Positions 1 through 11,766 of a DNA stretch of 64,000 bases are shown here, piece by piece (the first letter of the stretch is position 1; the number at the start of each line of letters is the position of its first letter). The stretch is from Pezizomycotina sp. ARF18. Lineage: Eukaryota > Ascomycota. The stretch lies in assembly GCA_002224055.1 (NCBI GenBank), contig AZLU01000021.1, positions 124,001-188,000 of the forward strand, written 5' to 3'. A program made the position numbers and the translations under genes. The notes under the pieces are model-generated. The model was given only the letters and a program-made list of their open reading frames with translations. It did no database searches and was not told the DNA's origin.

Positions 1-551
1 TGGTTTGAAAAAGTCCTGTAGCCAGGGGTTAATTCCCTTTCCCTTTTGAAGATTTCCTTCTGGACTTTCTCTTGAATATCACCTGCTAACCCGGGGAGCA
101 GTTAGTTAAGCTCGAGCGACGAAAAGGATATTACGGTCCATGGCAAAACGTTGAAAAAAGAAATTAAGCACAAGAAAAAGAAAATATGTAATATTCTCTG
201 TCAAGTCTTCAGCTTTTCCTCGCGTCCCATGACTTTATACTGTACAACGCAGAAGCTTTCGAGGGTTTTGGAGGGGCTGGAACACCGCGACTTGACTAGA
301 CAAAAAAGCAAAAATTACCTCTCTCTCACCTCTGCCTGCGCTGCGTTCTTTAAAATCGATATGGCAAGTGGGAGAGGCAGAGATCGAACCGGGTAAAAAC
401 CCCACAACCTCAAGGCATCGAAGGTTTTGAATCTGGAGAAAGTATATAGACCACCAAGTTGCTCTTTTATATAAGAGCGCTCCGCTTCCTCCTCCTTCTC
501 TTTCTCTCATCTCATCTCATCTTGAGTATCGACACAGACAAATATAAACCT

Positions 552-580
552 TTTATCGATAACTTTCAAGTATCGATAAA
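552..580. promoter_or_regulatory. ATCGAT inverted repeat upstream of permease
   Basis: TTTATCGATA at 552-561 and TATCGATAAA at 571-580 form a perfect 10-bp dyad with a 9-bp spacer, about 155 bp before the permease ATG. The geometry suits a dimeric regulator site. No regulator is identified and function is inferred from position only. Confidence 0.35.
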
Positions 581-645
581 CAAAACGTGGTGAGGAGAGA
601 ACTTTGCACGGTGATAGAGGGTGCTTCTTTCTATCGTTCCTTCCT

Positions 646-652
646 TATATAA
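646..652 (+). promoter_or_regulatory. TATA box of permease copy 1
   Basis: TATATAA lies about 84 bp before the ATG at 736, after a C/T-rich tract. Position and sequence fit a fungal core promoter. Confidence 0.4.
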
Positions 653-735
653 GCTTTCACATTCCTTTCGACATACTACAATAAGAATTGACAATAAAGA
701 AAAACAAAACAATCCCTTGAAGACGACGACAAGTC

Positions 736-2430
736 ATGTCGGACAATCTTGCAAACACAACCTCGAAACCGCAGGTCAACCACAGCAGAATGTGGTCGCC
801 GCGGCAACAACACTCGGAGCGCCGTAATACGGCGGCTCTCTAAGGATCCGGATTCCCGGAGCGGGCCAACGACGCCAACAACGTCGCGGAAGCCGAAGCC
901 AACATGGGTTTCAAAAGAGGGGTTATGCACTTACCGAAAGCCGCCATGTGGTCGTCGTCCTGTCGACGGCCATCATCATGGAAGGATACGACGTCGTGCT
1001 CCTGGGCTCGCTGTAGCCTTCCCTTCTTTTCAAAGAAGTACGGCGTCATGATGCCTAACGCACGTACCAGCTCGAAGCCAAGTGGCAGTCCGCGCTGTCA
1101 AACGGCGCCTGTGTGGGTGGATCATAGGCCTATTCCTAAACGGTTACCTCTCCGAGTGGTTCGGCTACCGGAAGACGATGATCGGCGCCCTGGTCGGTTG
1201 TGACAGGTTCATCTTCATACCCTTCTTCGCGAGGACGTGAAGGAGTTACTGGCGGGAGAAATCCTGTGCGGTATCCCCTGGGGAGTGTTTCAGACGCTCA
1301 CGACGGCGTATGCCTCTGAGGTCTGTCCGACGCCGCTCGCGCTTACCTTACTACTTACGTCAACCTCTGCTGGGTCATCGGCCAGCTCATCGCCTCCGGC
1401 GTCCTCCGCGGTCTAGTCGGCTGGGATTCCGAGTGGAGCTACCGCATCCCGTTCGCGCTTCAATGGTTCTGGCCCGTCCCCATCATCATCGGTTGTCTCC
1501 TCGCCCCTGAATCCCCCTGGTGGTTAGTCCGCAAGGGCCGCGAAGCCGACGCCAAAAACGCCCTCCGACGCCTCTCAGTAAAAAAGGGCTAGAAAAGGTC
1601 CAGCGTAGAGGAAAGTTACGCGATGATAGTGCACACGAACGAAATGGAAAAAGCGCAATCTTCGGGACGAACTACATCGACTGTTTCAAGGGCGTCGACC
1701 TAGAAGGACCGAATTACTTGTATGGTCTGGATTATTAGGTCACTGCGGTTCCGGTTTCATGGCTACTCGACTTACTTTTACGAAAACGCTGGTTTGGAGG
1801 TTAGCAATGCGTCACCATGTCCATGGCGCAGTACGCCATCGGCGCCATCGGGACTTTCCTCGCCTGGTACCTCATGACGAATTCGGCCGGAGGACACTGT
1901 ACATCTACGGCCTCATCGGCATGCTCTCACCTCCTGATCATCGGCTTCCTCGGCCTCGCGTCCGCGAACAACCAGCCCGCGAGCTGGGGTACCGGTTCCA
2001 TGCTCCTCCTCTTCACCTTCATCTACGACGTCACCGTCGGTCCCGTCTGCTACGCCCTCGTCGCCGAAATGTCTTCCACGCGCCTCCGCACAAAGACCAT
2101 CGTCCTCGCAAGAAACTGCTACAACGTCTTCGGCATCATAAACAACTTTTTGATACCGGCGCAGATCAACCCGGAGCGTGGAACTGGAGAGGCAAAGCCG
2201 TTTCTTCTGGGCTGGTATCTGCGCGCTTTCGCTGGTGTGGACTTACTTCCGCCTTCCGGAGCCTAGGAATAGAACGTACGCGAGATGACATGCTCTTCGA
2301 AGACCGCGTCAGCGCTCGCAAGTTCTCTTCCACGAAGGTCGACCTCAGCGCCGGCCACAGGGCCACCGAAGGCGTTGCCAGCGGTAATGCATCGGACGCA
2401 GAGTTCGATGAGAAGAGTGCCAGTGCCTAA
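736..2430 (+). CDS. MFS alpha-glucoside/maltose permease, copy 1 (frame-broken)
   Basis: This is a sugar-porter family transporter of the MAL type, expected to import maltose or other alpha-glucosides with protons across the plasma membrane. Family hallmarks appear in successive frames: [13 protein letters not shown] near the first helix, [40 protein letters not shown], the loop motif [15 protein letters not shown] before helix 7, [12 protein letters not shown] and [18 protein letters not shown]. The span of 1,695 nt equals about 565 codons, the normal family length, so no intron is needed. It starts with [10 protein letters not shown] at 736 and ends in ...DEKSASA. About a dozen single bases are missing, for example GG to G near 950 and GGG to GG near 1120. 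Once these are allowed for, the whole transporter reads through. It is a diverged paralogue of the permease at 44,267. Either it is a true pseudogene or the losses are sequence errors; I favour the second. Confidence 0.85.
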
Positions 2431-2461
2431 ATTTAGCAATCCCTATTATTAATGTTTTATG

Positions 2462-2486
2462 TTTTTTTTTTTTTTTTTTTTTTTTT
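2462..2486. repeat. Poly-T tract, 25 nt
   Basis: Uninterrupted T run about 30 bp after the permease stop. It is one of about a dozen A/T runs of 17-29 nt in the window. Confidence 0.9.
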
Positions 2487-2619
2487 GCTGATCAACGGTC
2501 ATCCTGCCCGGGTTCCTCTGGTCCATTTTCTCCTCTTTTCACTCTCTACTTTCACTTTCGTTAAAGTCCTTTTTATCAAAAGGTTGTATGCTTGCACGAG
2601 TATGATATATGTCTATAAT

Positions 2620-2641
2620 AAAAAAAAAAAAAAAAAAAAAA
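2620..2641. repeat. Poly-A tract, 22 nt
   Basis: Uninterrupted A run in the 3' flank of permease copy 1. There is no target-site duplication that would mark a retroposon tail. Confidence 0.9.
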
Positions 2642-5040
2642 GATTAAACTGTTATTTCATTTCTCGCTGGCACTTTTGGGTCTTCTTCTTTTGGGTCTGC
2701 GTCCCTTTTCTTTCTTCTTTCTTCTATAGATACTTAGGCTATGTACTTTACACTTCCTTTTGGGATGCGCACGGTGGCGTTGGATAAAAAGTCACTAGAT
2801 GTGTTCACACTTTTTCATGTCTTGTACTTCATTTCAATGGAGTAAATAGTAGTTGGATAAAAATCAAAAAAAAAAAAAAGACTATAAGCGAAATACCAAT
2901 CCTTAGCGTGATAACAAACTGATAGGAGTTCGCCTTTACTTGGAACTGCAATTATGGTGACACTCAGGCTTTTGCCCATACTTGGCGTACTGTATCGAAT
3001 TCCGCTCGTCCGACAACTTGACAAAGACTAGATGAAATGAAATACACCTAGGTTACGCGTAAACTGCGATGATATCATCGTATTTCATGCGTTATAGCTA
3101 TAGTTACCGAGACAAGAACTTATAACTTACGTATCAAAGAAAACCAGCCTGATGATCTCTTGTATGCTATACTGCGCGTTCGAAGTGGACGCGATTGCCG
3201 GATAGAAGGAAGCTCTTACTCCTGGAGATATAGGCTTGAACTCTCTTCATGCGGCTTGATTACCTAAAAAGCAGATGAGAGAAAATTAGCATCGCCAATG
3301 GTTCTAGATGGACCGCTGCGTCCGTATACACGTTATAGTTGAGGTATACACTTCGTTAAGACAGAAGGTTGCCTTACGGAAGACTAGGAAATAGAATTGG
3401 AAGATCCGGAGTGTGTTTTGCTAGAAGAAACAAAGCCCGGAAGTCGAATTTCCCCATTCCGAGATTTTTGTCGTTGGGCGGACTCGAATGTGTGGTTCGG
3501 TTCTCAATTCTTGGCCTATCCGTTCACGCTTAAAAGCAAAAGTGGAGCAGGGAAAGATAGGAGATCCGAGAGATCCTGGTGGCTGTCAACGACCCTTATT
3601 TTCCTCTCGAGAACATGCAAGCCTCATCACACGAAAATTGCACAATATCTCGCTCGTTTTTCTTCATGGATGGCTCGGGTTCGCGATGAAAACGGAAAAA
3701 AAAAAAAGCTTAGCAACAGGTCAATGACCAACGGCTGCAAACGGCTTTGTAATCTGTTCCTTCGGCTCTGATACGTTTGAAAACTTCGTTTTTCCACGAA
3801 CAAAATGATTCAATAGCCCTCGCCTGGCGGAGGTGATGGTTTTAGGCTCACTACAAATACCCAGGTCCTTTAATATTAGCGGTAATCTGCGCCGTAATAT
3901 CGGTATCCCACCACAAAGTGATCATGAAAAGGCTCTCTCACCCACACTCGGGCTCGGAGGATATCTGTCCTAATGGAAAGAGAGCGACGGCCGACGATTG
4001 AACTCAATCAATATCTTATATTTTTGATTTAAATAAATTGTATTCTCTTCCCCCTCTCTGACAACGTGGGATGGCCCGAGGGAGGGAAAACGACGATCAG
4101 TTTTGAGGCCGCCGCTTCTCATAGGTCGGAATTTTGCCAAACGAAAGGCATGCGACTGGGAAAAATCCGTATCTGCTAGCATACCCGCAGCGGGGGTTTT
4201 TTTTTTTCTTTTTCCCGAGTCTTACTTTTGACTAAAACGTGTTAGTCACCGTGCGCACTTCCTTTGACATGAGTGATGTTCACATCTTTAATATAACGAA
4301 AATATATTAATAACAGAGAAGTGCCGACTTTCTCACCCGAATCTGATATAAGTCCCACACCGTAAAAGCCTCTTTTTAACCGTACTTTGGGACAACGAAG
4401 TGTTTATCCTTCGTCTCATGTTCTGTATCGTGAATAAAACCAGCCTTAAGCTGAGAAAATGCGAAAGAGTAAACTGTAGCCGTCTTTTCTGAACAAGAGG
4501 GGTAATTCTTTGAGTAGAAAGAGAAAAAAAAAAGAAAAAAAAAAAATCCTGAATATTGAATACGGTTGTGGCTCCTTAAGTTTCGTTTCAGGGGCAAAAA
4601 AATATCTCCCCGCAAGAGCTGTCCAAGTAACAAACAATACATGCACCTTGCTGCAGGCACAAGGACTTCTTTGTTGAAATGAAGAGAAAGCCGCCCGGGT
4701 AAGTACCTAACTCGTAGGAAAGTAAAAAACAGGTTAGTTAATAAGTAGTTCTTGCATGCTATTGTGTTCCTGGGCTGCAGTGCATCAAGCAGGGAAAAAA
4801 AAACAAAAAAAAAAAACGATACCTTTGTTTTTGATGTGTGTGTGCGGGTTCCTCCGAGTGCATATACGGTACGGTTTGTGAAAAGCTGCTCGCACGCCTT
4901 GCTGTGGAGCCTGCTCAACCTCTTTGTTAAGTAACTACCGGTAGAAAGAATCCTTGCATCTGATAGCTCTCTCAAGCTTGTCGGGGTTGAAACAATAGTG
5001 GTCTGTAGCAGGCAGCAGGGTTGAGAAATGAGAAAAAGAG

Positions 5041-5063
5041 AAAAAAAAAAAAAAAAAAAAAAA
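5041..5063. repeat. Poly-A tract, 23 nt
   Basis: Uninterrupted A run preceded by an A/G-rich stretch; no associated element seen. Confidence 0.9.
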
Positions 5064-5758
5064 GGTCCCGATAAAAAGCGATCGAGAAAAATACGGCGGG
5101 ATATCACTCCACGATGGATAAGTGGGTGGTAGCTTTTAGCGCCACCAAGGAAGTTGGCTGGCACTTGGGTCGAGAAAAAAAAGGGGCAGATCCCTTCCAG
5201 TTGTATTGCGAACACACAGCTCCAATTAATCCAATACCAACGCGATCGGCACTTGGGACCTAGTGAGACTCTCTAGACGAGAGTGGCTAGCAACGAGAGA
5301 CCAACCCCAGTCCAGAGTCCAGACTTCAAAGTGAGATTTCGGGTAAGAAGAAAAAAGGAAAGAAAGTGAGAAAAGGGAAACTTTTGGTGTGATAGACAAA
5401 ACCAACCTTTAAAAATCAATAGATGTGCCGTTTTCGTACGTGATTTTGTCCACCCTTACATCCTCCCAAAGGGATCTTTGCGTTCCCTTTTTTTTATATT
5501 CCTCTTAACGCCTCGCAAAGGAGCGAAGCTCTTTTCTTTCTTCTTTAAGCCCTGTATTACCTTCCTCTTTTCCTTTTCGCAAGAGGCTCTGGACTTCGCG
5601 TCCTATATCTTCCATTATCGACATAAGGATTTCCTCCGGGTAGAGGAACGTTTGAACAAGGCACAAGAAACGAAGGGTGGGGAAAAAAAAGCGGATGTCA
5701 AGGAAACCATGGCTTTCGTCGACCTTAACATGCTGCCGGCCTTCGGCGCCATGATACA

Positions 5759-7502
5759 ATGGACTTCTCGGTCGTTCCGGAACCTGACGACAACGCAGAT
5801 ATGTCAAGGCAACATTACTACCCTCACGGCAGCGCTGCGATCGCATCCCACGTGTACAGGGTGTACAACAAGACGTTCGGCAAACGGAGCCGTCCGAGTT
5901 ACCCGACCTTTTCGACTGGGCGGTGCCTCACGACGACGTTCGTTTCAAGGAGATCATTCTTTTCAGTTGTTTGACGGCAGCAGCGCTGCTTGCGGTGGTT
6001 TTCCGGGTGTGGACGTCGGTGGTATATCTGAGGCGGATATCGGCGGCCGACTGGTCGATATCAATCGGAATGGTAAATATATGTGCATTTACGACGAGGT
6101 CATGCCTAGGGAATTGAAGGCTAATAATGATGTCGGCTAGGTTTTGACGATTGGATATGTGATAGTCCTGGCACTGGCGTTGGAACAAGCGGACAACGGG
6201 AAGCACGTTTGGGATGTACGGATGGACCAGTTCGTACTGAACGTCAAAATGACATACATACTGTAGGGGACCATTGGCCCTCCAATTTTTGATTACCTCC
6301 TCGCTGACCCAATTACCCTGCTGGTATAGGCAAATATACATCCTCATCGCCTTCGTTCCGGTGAAGATGGCTTTCCTGTTTTTCTACCAGACGATGTCCG
6401 ATCAGCGTGCCTGGCGGATAATAATTGGCATCGTCGGCCTCCTCGTTGCCGCCGTATGCATCGCGTTCACCATCCTAACGGTTTAGTTTATACACCCGAC
6501 GATTGGTTCGACCAGCTTCTGAAGCACCGTTCCCATGAAGTCTCACCTTTGCAGGGATCCGGTATCGCGAGCCTCATCCTTGACATCATAATATAGTAGG
6601 TTTCCCCACCTCCACCAATGATTGCCGTCTGATCATGAACGGGGATAATCTATATCTAACCACGGCGTTTAGCTTCTTACCGATACCCATGCTGGCCAAG
6701 TTTGATTTCGGGAGGGTGGAGAAGGCATTTTTGTTTTTCTTATTCATCATTGGTGGTCTCGCCATAATAGCATCCGCAATGCGGATGGTGAGCATGATGG
6801 AATATGCCCGGGGCCATGACTTTACATGGACCAGCAACATCCACCTCGTATGGACGGTGTAAGAAAGCTATCTCCCCCCTTTGAAGGACGCTCGACTTTG
6901 AGAACGAAAAATAGAAAGAAAAGAAGGGACAAAAAGCTGACCTCCCTAGTGTCCAACTCAATGTCGCCATCATCTGCGTCTCTCTCCCTGGAATCCGACC
7001 CATGCTCGTATCAAAATTCCAGAAATGGTTCGTAGCAGAACCAGAAGTCGAAGATTCCGACAAGGACGACGACGACGAGGAAGTTATGGTCGTCCGGAAA
7101 TCGAGACGCAGAGGACGACCTTCTCTCGCCATTTCAAGAAAGGACAGCTTTCCACAGCCGCTTCCTACCACCGGCGTCGTCTCTCGCGTGGAGTCGAGGG
7201 GTGGCAGCGACGTCCGAGGCAACGCCGGCAATAATAGCAGCAACGGTATCATGGTGACGTACACGTACGACGTCGGCAGCATGATCGACATCAACACCCT
7301 GGTGGAACAGGCAGAAGCGAATGCGCACTCGAGAACTCAGGCAAACGGGTTCGGGTACGCTGCTTCGGCGAACCCTTCAAGTTCGAACGCGAGGAGATCG
7401 TCGGTGAGGGCGAGCGAGGCTGACTTGCCGGCGTACGAGGGTCCTGGGGTTAGATCCAACGAGAAGGGATTCCCTCCCGGGACGCTAGGGATAGCGGCTT
7501 GA
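5759..7502 (+). CDS. Fungal rhodopsin-like (PTH11-related) 7TM protein 1
   Basis: Five exons encode a fungal rhodopsin-domain integral membrane protein. This family is thought to act as plasma-membrane receptors or sensors. Introns by GT...AG and branch site are 6073-6140, 6263-6329, 6596-6672 and 6859-6949. Joined exons give MDFSVVPEPDD..., a first helix FSCLTAAALLAVVFRVW, the family signature NGKHVWDVRMDQFVLN at the helix 2/3 loop, YILIAFVPVKMAFLFFYQ, SLILDIIIYFLPIPMLAKF, the helix 6 segment EKAFLFFLFIIGGLAIIAS and the closing IHLVWTVVQLNVAIICVSLP. A long cytoplasmic tail follows, with an acidic run, a basic RKSRRRGRP stretch and Ser/Asn-rich sequence, ending PPGTLGIAA. One base is missing in an A run at 5882-5884, and one more is needed near 6485 to keep frame. 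Start 5759 is chosen because its frame joins the rest with a single base loss. The ligand is unknown. Confidence 0.85.
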
Positions 7503-9812
7503 TTTTGCTAGCATTGCTTTGGGGGTTTGTGCTTTCGTTTGTTTCTTTTCCTTCTTTCTCTTGCCTGGGGGTCACTTGAAGGAGACCCCCCGTTTTGAAG
7601 TCCTTTCTTGATATGAACCAGCTGAGCTGCGCGCAAACAAGACTACTGGTAGTATCGTTTCTTTTTCTTTCTTCTGAACATACTTCGATTAGCTTTGAGT
7701 ATCGTATATATATGTATCAAAAGCAAATATATCTTTGTGCCGGGGAATCTTCATACCTAAAATCTTTATACGTACGTTCTAGTGATCGTTCATGTTGTGG
7801 TTGATGTCGTTATTGGTCTTGAGAGAGTAGAATGATAATAAGGGTGATCATATAAGTGATCGGTCTCTTCTATCTTTTTTTTTTTTTTTTTTTTTTTTTA
7901 ACAAGCAAAAAAAAAAAAAAAAATAGTATCGCCATTTCAAGTATTACCTGACGACGTCGTTGGGGTTCAAAAGATATTTGATTATCTAGATCTTGACTTC
8001 TAAATAATCGTCGATACATTCTGAACATCACCATCCTCTCCCTATCTCAGGATCATAAAACATTTTCAGCAAGGTCCAAGGCCTCCATCAACTTCATCTA
8101 CTGCGCGATCACGGTTAGACGGCAGAATGGCATCAGCTACGATCACCATGGAGACCTCGAGGGGCCTCTCTTCACGTCATTCAGCTATGTCTAGCTGACA
8201 AGAAAGCGTAGAACCTAGTGCCTATACAGGTCCCCGAGCATTTCAGATTTCTCCAACGCGAACGGGCAGTTCCTGTGTTTACCTGAAAAAGAACAACGCA
8301 CTTCGACGCTTGAAGGTAAGTTTAGACTTTGCTCCATTCTGGGTGAAAGAAGGAAATGTGGCGCTCGGTCAGATCTGTTCGGTCTCGTGAGCAATGGAGA
8401 TCTGGCAATGACTACTCGCTTTTGGGCTCATAGTTTAATCCAGGAGCTCAATCCATCGTTTTTAGGCACTGAAAATTTATTCACCAAGATAACCAACCTG
8501 CTTCAGGACTTATTCGCCCATTCGAATCAAGTCGGCTCATCTTTGAGCGCAGGAGGTCCTTCGACGGAAGAACTTGAAAGATATCAAGATACCTATCTTA
8601 TATCTAAAAAGGGCAATAGATGTCACCGTAGCAGCTGCTTTTTTGACCTTTCGCGGCGAGGGCAAAAAAAATCCGAGCACGGAATTCGGTGATGAGGGCC
8701 GCACCCAGGTTCTCTACGATAGCATCGTCTCTCATCATTGCATGATGCGGCAGACGCAAGATATACTAGGTATTCAAGGAAGAGCGCCACACGGAATGGA
8801 TGTTGAAGAACCCGGGAACTTATCTCCAGGTGCAATCCCTACTCGGCAGACCATTAGAGGGAACCTTCATAAGCTTAGTTCGGGACGGCTATGTTCTGCT
8901 GAATTTTTCACTTGCCCGACCGGAGTTTTTTTTCTCCCTTTTTTTTTTTTTTTTCAATTGAAAGGAGCAAATCGAGATCTGTAGAGAAAGAAAGAGAGGC
9001 ATTGAGCATGTTTATTAGCCTCAAGTTCTACTGTAGACCGAAACATCTTTCCCGTGGCTTAGGTCGGCGACCCGAGACTCCCTGACCGGAAGCGGCTCTA
9101 TCACCAAAGAATACTAAGAGGTATTTCCCAAAGAATAACTTTGCTAAGCAGTCGCAGGTCGAATAAGCGCCCATTGAGTTGCCGATGAGCTAACCGTTGT
9201 GATCGTACGAGTTATTTTTTTCGGCAATCGTAACTCTTTCCGGGGCTTTCCCAGTTATGTCGCTCAAATCGGGTGTTCAGATGTCCCGGAATTTCGGGGC
9301 CGTCCTTGGCGCTTTTTGCAGGGCTGTACAAAAATAGGGGAATGTATCAGTTGGCATTCATTCCATTAATTCTTATATCTTTCCCCACGTTTTTCTTTTT
9401 CGCGATATAGAAGGGGATGGGCTTCCCGCTGAGCAAGTGTCGATCCTGTTATACCACGTTTCTAGGATCCCATCGTATGTCGCAAACTCAACTTGCGAGA
9501 CGTCCAGTCTGCCGGCGTCGGCGTCGACGATATCACTTATCTCGGAGCTCGACTTTGACGACGTACTTCGGCTCGGACAGAATATCCAACGGATAGCGCA
9601 CTGCTGCCGCGACCAGTCCATGACTGATCTCTCCACATTTCCTCGCATCGAGATTCTCCTCCAACACCACTGCTGAAGACGCGCTCGATACTCCAATGCA
9701 CCCCTCACGATTACACGTGTCTTTCGATCGTTACCGGTACACGACACGGTCGTATTCTTAGAAGATAAGCTGAGAAACGCTTCTACCGCGACGCTGATAC
9801 CTATAATTTATC
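7503..9812. other. Intergenic
   Basis: No recognised gene. It contains a T25/A17 pair of tracts near 7.9 kb, a donor-like GGTAAGT near 8311 and unrecognised open frames at 8387-8984. The 5' exon of the next 7TM gene may lie in 9.4-9.8 kb: the reading ...LEDKLRNASTATLIPIIYPY just before 9813 is open and adjoins the first helix. Confidence 0.5.
7875..7923. repeat. T25 tract followed by A17 tract
   Basis: Poly-T (7875-7899) and poly-A (7907-7923) are separated by 7 bp, so a transcript could form a long A:U hairpin. It lies about 370 bp past the stop of 7TM gene 1. Confidence 0.85.
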
Positions 9813-11268
9813 CGTACTGAGATAGTTCTTCTGGTAGCAACTGTAACGGTTATTATGCGTTTTATCTCGAGATTAACTGTACGGGTTGGGATCGCATCGA
9901 GGATGAAGAGGATAACGACGGAGGATTGGCTGATACTCCTCGCTTGATATTCAACCACGCCTTTGGTATTGGCGGCCTGGCGGCACTGAGTTGTACGGCA
10001 TCGCGAAGCATACTTATACGGTTTCTTACAATGAATATCTTGTGGACTGAAGGTACGAGCCTATTGGTAATGACAAATTAATGAAGCGAACTGCGCACAT
10101 AAATGCTTAAAAGATCAACTAACAATAGATACTGAATAGCTCGTTTACTTCCTCTCTCTCCTCTACTTCCCCGCCCTCTTTTTCATCAAATCCGCCCTCC
10201 TGCACTTCTATTGCAAGCTCACGCCAAGCCGGATTTTCTATTACATCGCCATGGCGACCGGCATCTTCATCCTCATGTTCACAGTCGCATTCGACCTCCT
10301 GTTAGCATTACAATGCTACCCTCAGCAGCCGTGGCAGGACCTTCCGGACGAGAAGTGCTTGGATAAATCGGCAGTGTTTAATTCCCACGCCATCCTGAAT
10401 ATCACCACGGACTTTTTTATTCTGCTCATGCCGATTCCCGCTGGTAATGAAGCTGAAGCTGCCGTTCCGGAGTAAAATCTCCGTCATCGCGATATTCGGT
10501 CTCGGTGCCATCGCGTGTATTTTTTCTATACTGAGGGCGACGACGCTGAATAGGTTGTTCTCGTCGCCAGATCCGATGGTACTAAAGTCTCCCCAAAAGT
10601 ATCGACCTATTAGATTAGCAGACAGTATGAGAGAATCCTTACTAATGTGTTCAACTACAACAGTGGTTCTACGGCCTAACAGGCTCCTACACCCTCCTCG
10701 AAACCTCCATCGCCATATCATGCGCTTCTCTACCAATGTCAAAGCCGTTCATCCTCCGCTACGCACCCCGCCTCGCCACCGCCGTCTTTAAATCCGTACG
10801 CACGTCTACCGATACCGTCGGCTCCAAGCGCTCCAACTACGGTATTTTCCGCCTCAGCAGTGGTCACGGGAAATGAAGCCGCACAAGGATTCACATTCTT
10901 CCTCTAGATCTACGAATTCGGGAAACGGGTTACGGATACCGCTTCCCCGTAGCGGGATTAGCCCGATACCGAGCCCGATCGCCAGTCCCGTCGCGAGGGT
11001 GCCGGGGATGGACCATGATCACGATCATGAATACTTTAGCGCTCCGGTGGTAAGTCCGCCGCTTAGTGGTGGCGTGCTGTTGAGTCCGACGGATGTGTTC
11101 TCGTCGAAGAGGAATTCGAAGAGGATATCGTGGCTGGACGATCCCAGCCCCCCGCCGCTACCGGTCGGACTGCAGCACAATGCCCGTACGCGGGACTTGG
11201 AGCTGGAATGCCGGGGTGTGCTTCGGAGGTTAAGATGTAGAATATTTCTTTCTTTCTTGTTGTACTAA
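9813..11268 (+). CDS. Fungal rhodopsin-like 7TM protein 2 (5' end unresolved)
   Basis: This is a second member of the fungal rhodopsin family. Seen in order: EIVLLVATVTVIMRFISRL (helix 1), MKRITTEDWLILLA, YGIAKHTYTVSYNEYLVD (the family's G-x-x-K/R-H signature position), LSLLYFPALFFIKSALLHFY, YIAMATGIFILMFTVAFDLL, CYPQQPWQDLPDEKC, AILNITTDFFILLMPIPAL, SKISVIAIFGLGAIACIFSI, and WFYGLTGSYTLLETSIAISC before SLPMSKPF. Introns are 10053-10128 (branch CTAAC at 10119) and about 10570-10663. A long Ser/Pro-rich tail follows, with a DHDHDHE cluster at 11011-11031, and stops at 11268. Base losses break the frame near 10000, 10140, 10450 and 10870. The first exon could extend upstream toward 9.4 kb. It probably arose with 7TM proteins 1 and 3 from an old family expansion, as their sequences differ strongly. 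Confidence 0.8.
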
Positions 11269-11766
11269 AAAGGCGTTTATTGCTTCTATGTTTGTTATTT
11301 CCTATGTTTGCTCCTCTCAGGATGGTGTTCAAGTTTGTGTTGCAGGTTATGCCATATGCTTTGGATACAGATTTCCCCTTCCTTCCCCCAACATTCCTTC
11401 ACGTATGAACGCCGTATAATATCACACAATGTCTCGGTATGTTAAAATCAATCGCTAGAGGCGCTTTGGTGTTACTGTTGTTTAACGGTTCTGTCTGTGT
11501 TTTTCTTTGCTGCGAATAAAAGGACGGCTGGGTGTTGCCAGAAACTATCCATATATCCATCCATACAGGAAGTCCCATGTATGTATCATAACGCGGTAAC
11601 CTAGCTCTTGAAAATCTTATCCAATCCTTTCACCTTCGTAATTTCCCGTCCCTTTAACCGCTCTTATCTCCGTCCTTCGTCTCTGAATCGTCCTTCTTGG
11701 CTCCGAACGCTTGAGCTCCCGACGAAGCGATTTGGCCCTATTAATTTCAATCTCCACATCAGCAAA
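11269..11766. other. Convergent 3' intergenic region
   Basis: This lies between the stop of 7TM gene 2 (+) and the small minus-strand gene. No coding signal is visible. It may hold a second exon of the minus-strand gene at about 11640-11765, where a short Arg/Glu-rich frame is open. Confidence 0.4.

Larger units (their letters stand above)
1..735. other. Intergenic, upstream of permease copy 1
   Basis: No coding region can be supported here. The last 200 bases are the likely promoter and 5' UTR of the permease that starts at 736, with pyrimidine-rich stretches, a TATA box and an ATCGAT dyad listed separately. Around 370-460 the minus strand has a box-B-like sequence, but it does not fold as a tRNA. 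Confidence 0.6.
2431..5758. other. Intergenic, low-complexity tracts
   Basis: About 3.3 kb with no recognisable gene. It holds poly-T and poly-A tracts near 2.47, 2.63 and 5.05 kb plus several shorter A or T runs. Open frames here, including a 279-codon minus-strand frame at 4376-5215, are dominated by homopolymer-encoded Phe runs and show no family resemblance. Confidence 0.6.

Noticed and set aside
365-465. Box-B-like GGTTCGAT on the minus strand, as for a tRNA gene
   Set aside because: The T-arm stem does not pair well, no matching acceptor stem was found, and box A is poor. At most it is a tRNA-like remnant.
1310-2266. Separate small proteins within permease copy 1
   Set aside because: They are pieces or shadows of one transporter whose frame changes several times.
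4376-5215. 279-codon open frame on the minus strand
   Set aside because: It is held open by A/T tracts that encode Phe runs, crosses low-complexity DNA and matches no family.
8387-8984. Overlapping plus-strand frames with some protein-like segments
   Set aside because: No domain, no convincing splice structure, and a long T run at the end. Coding status cannot be supported.
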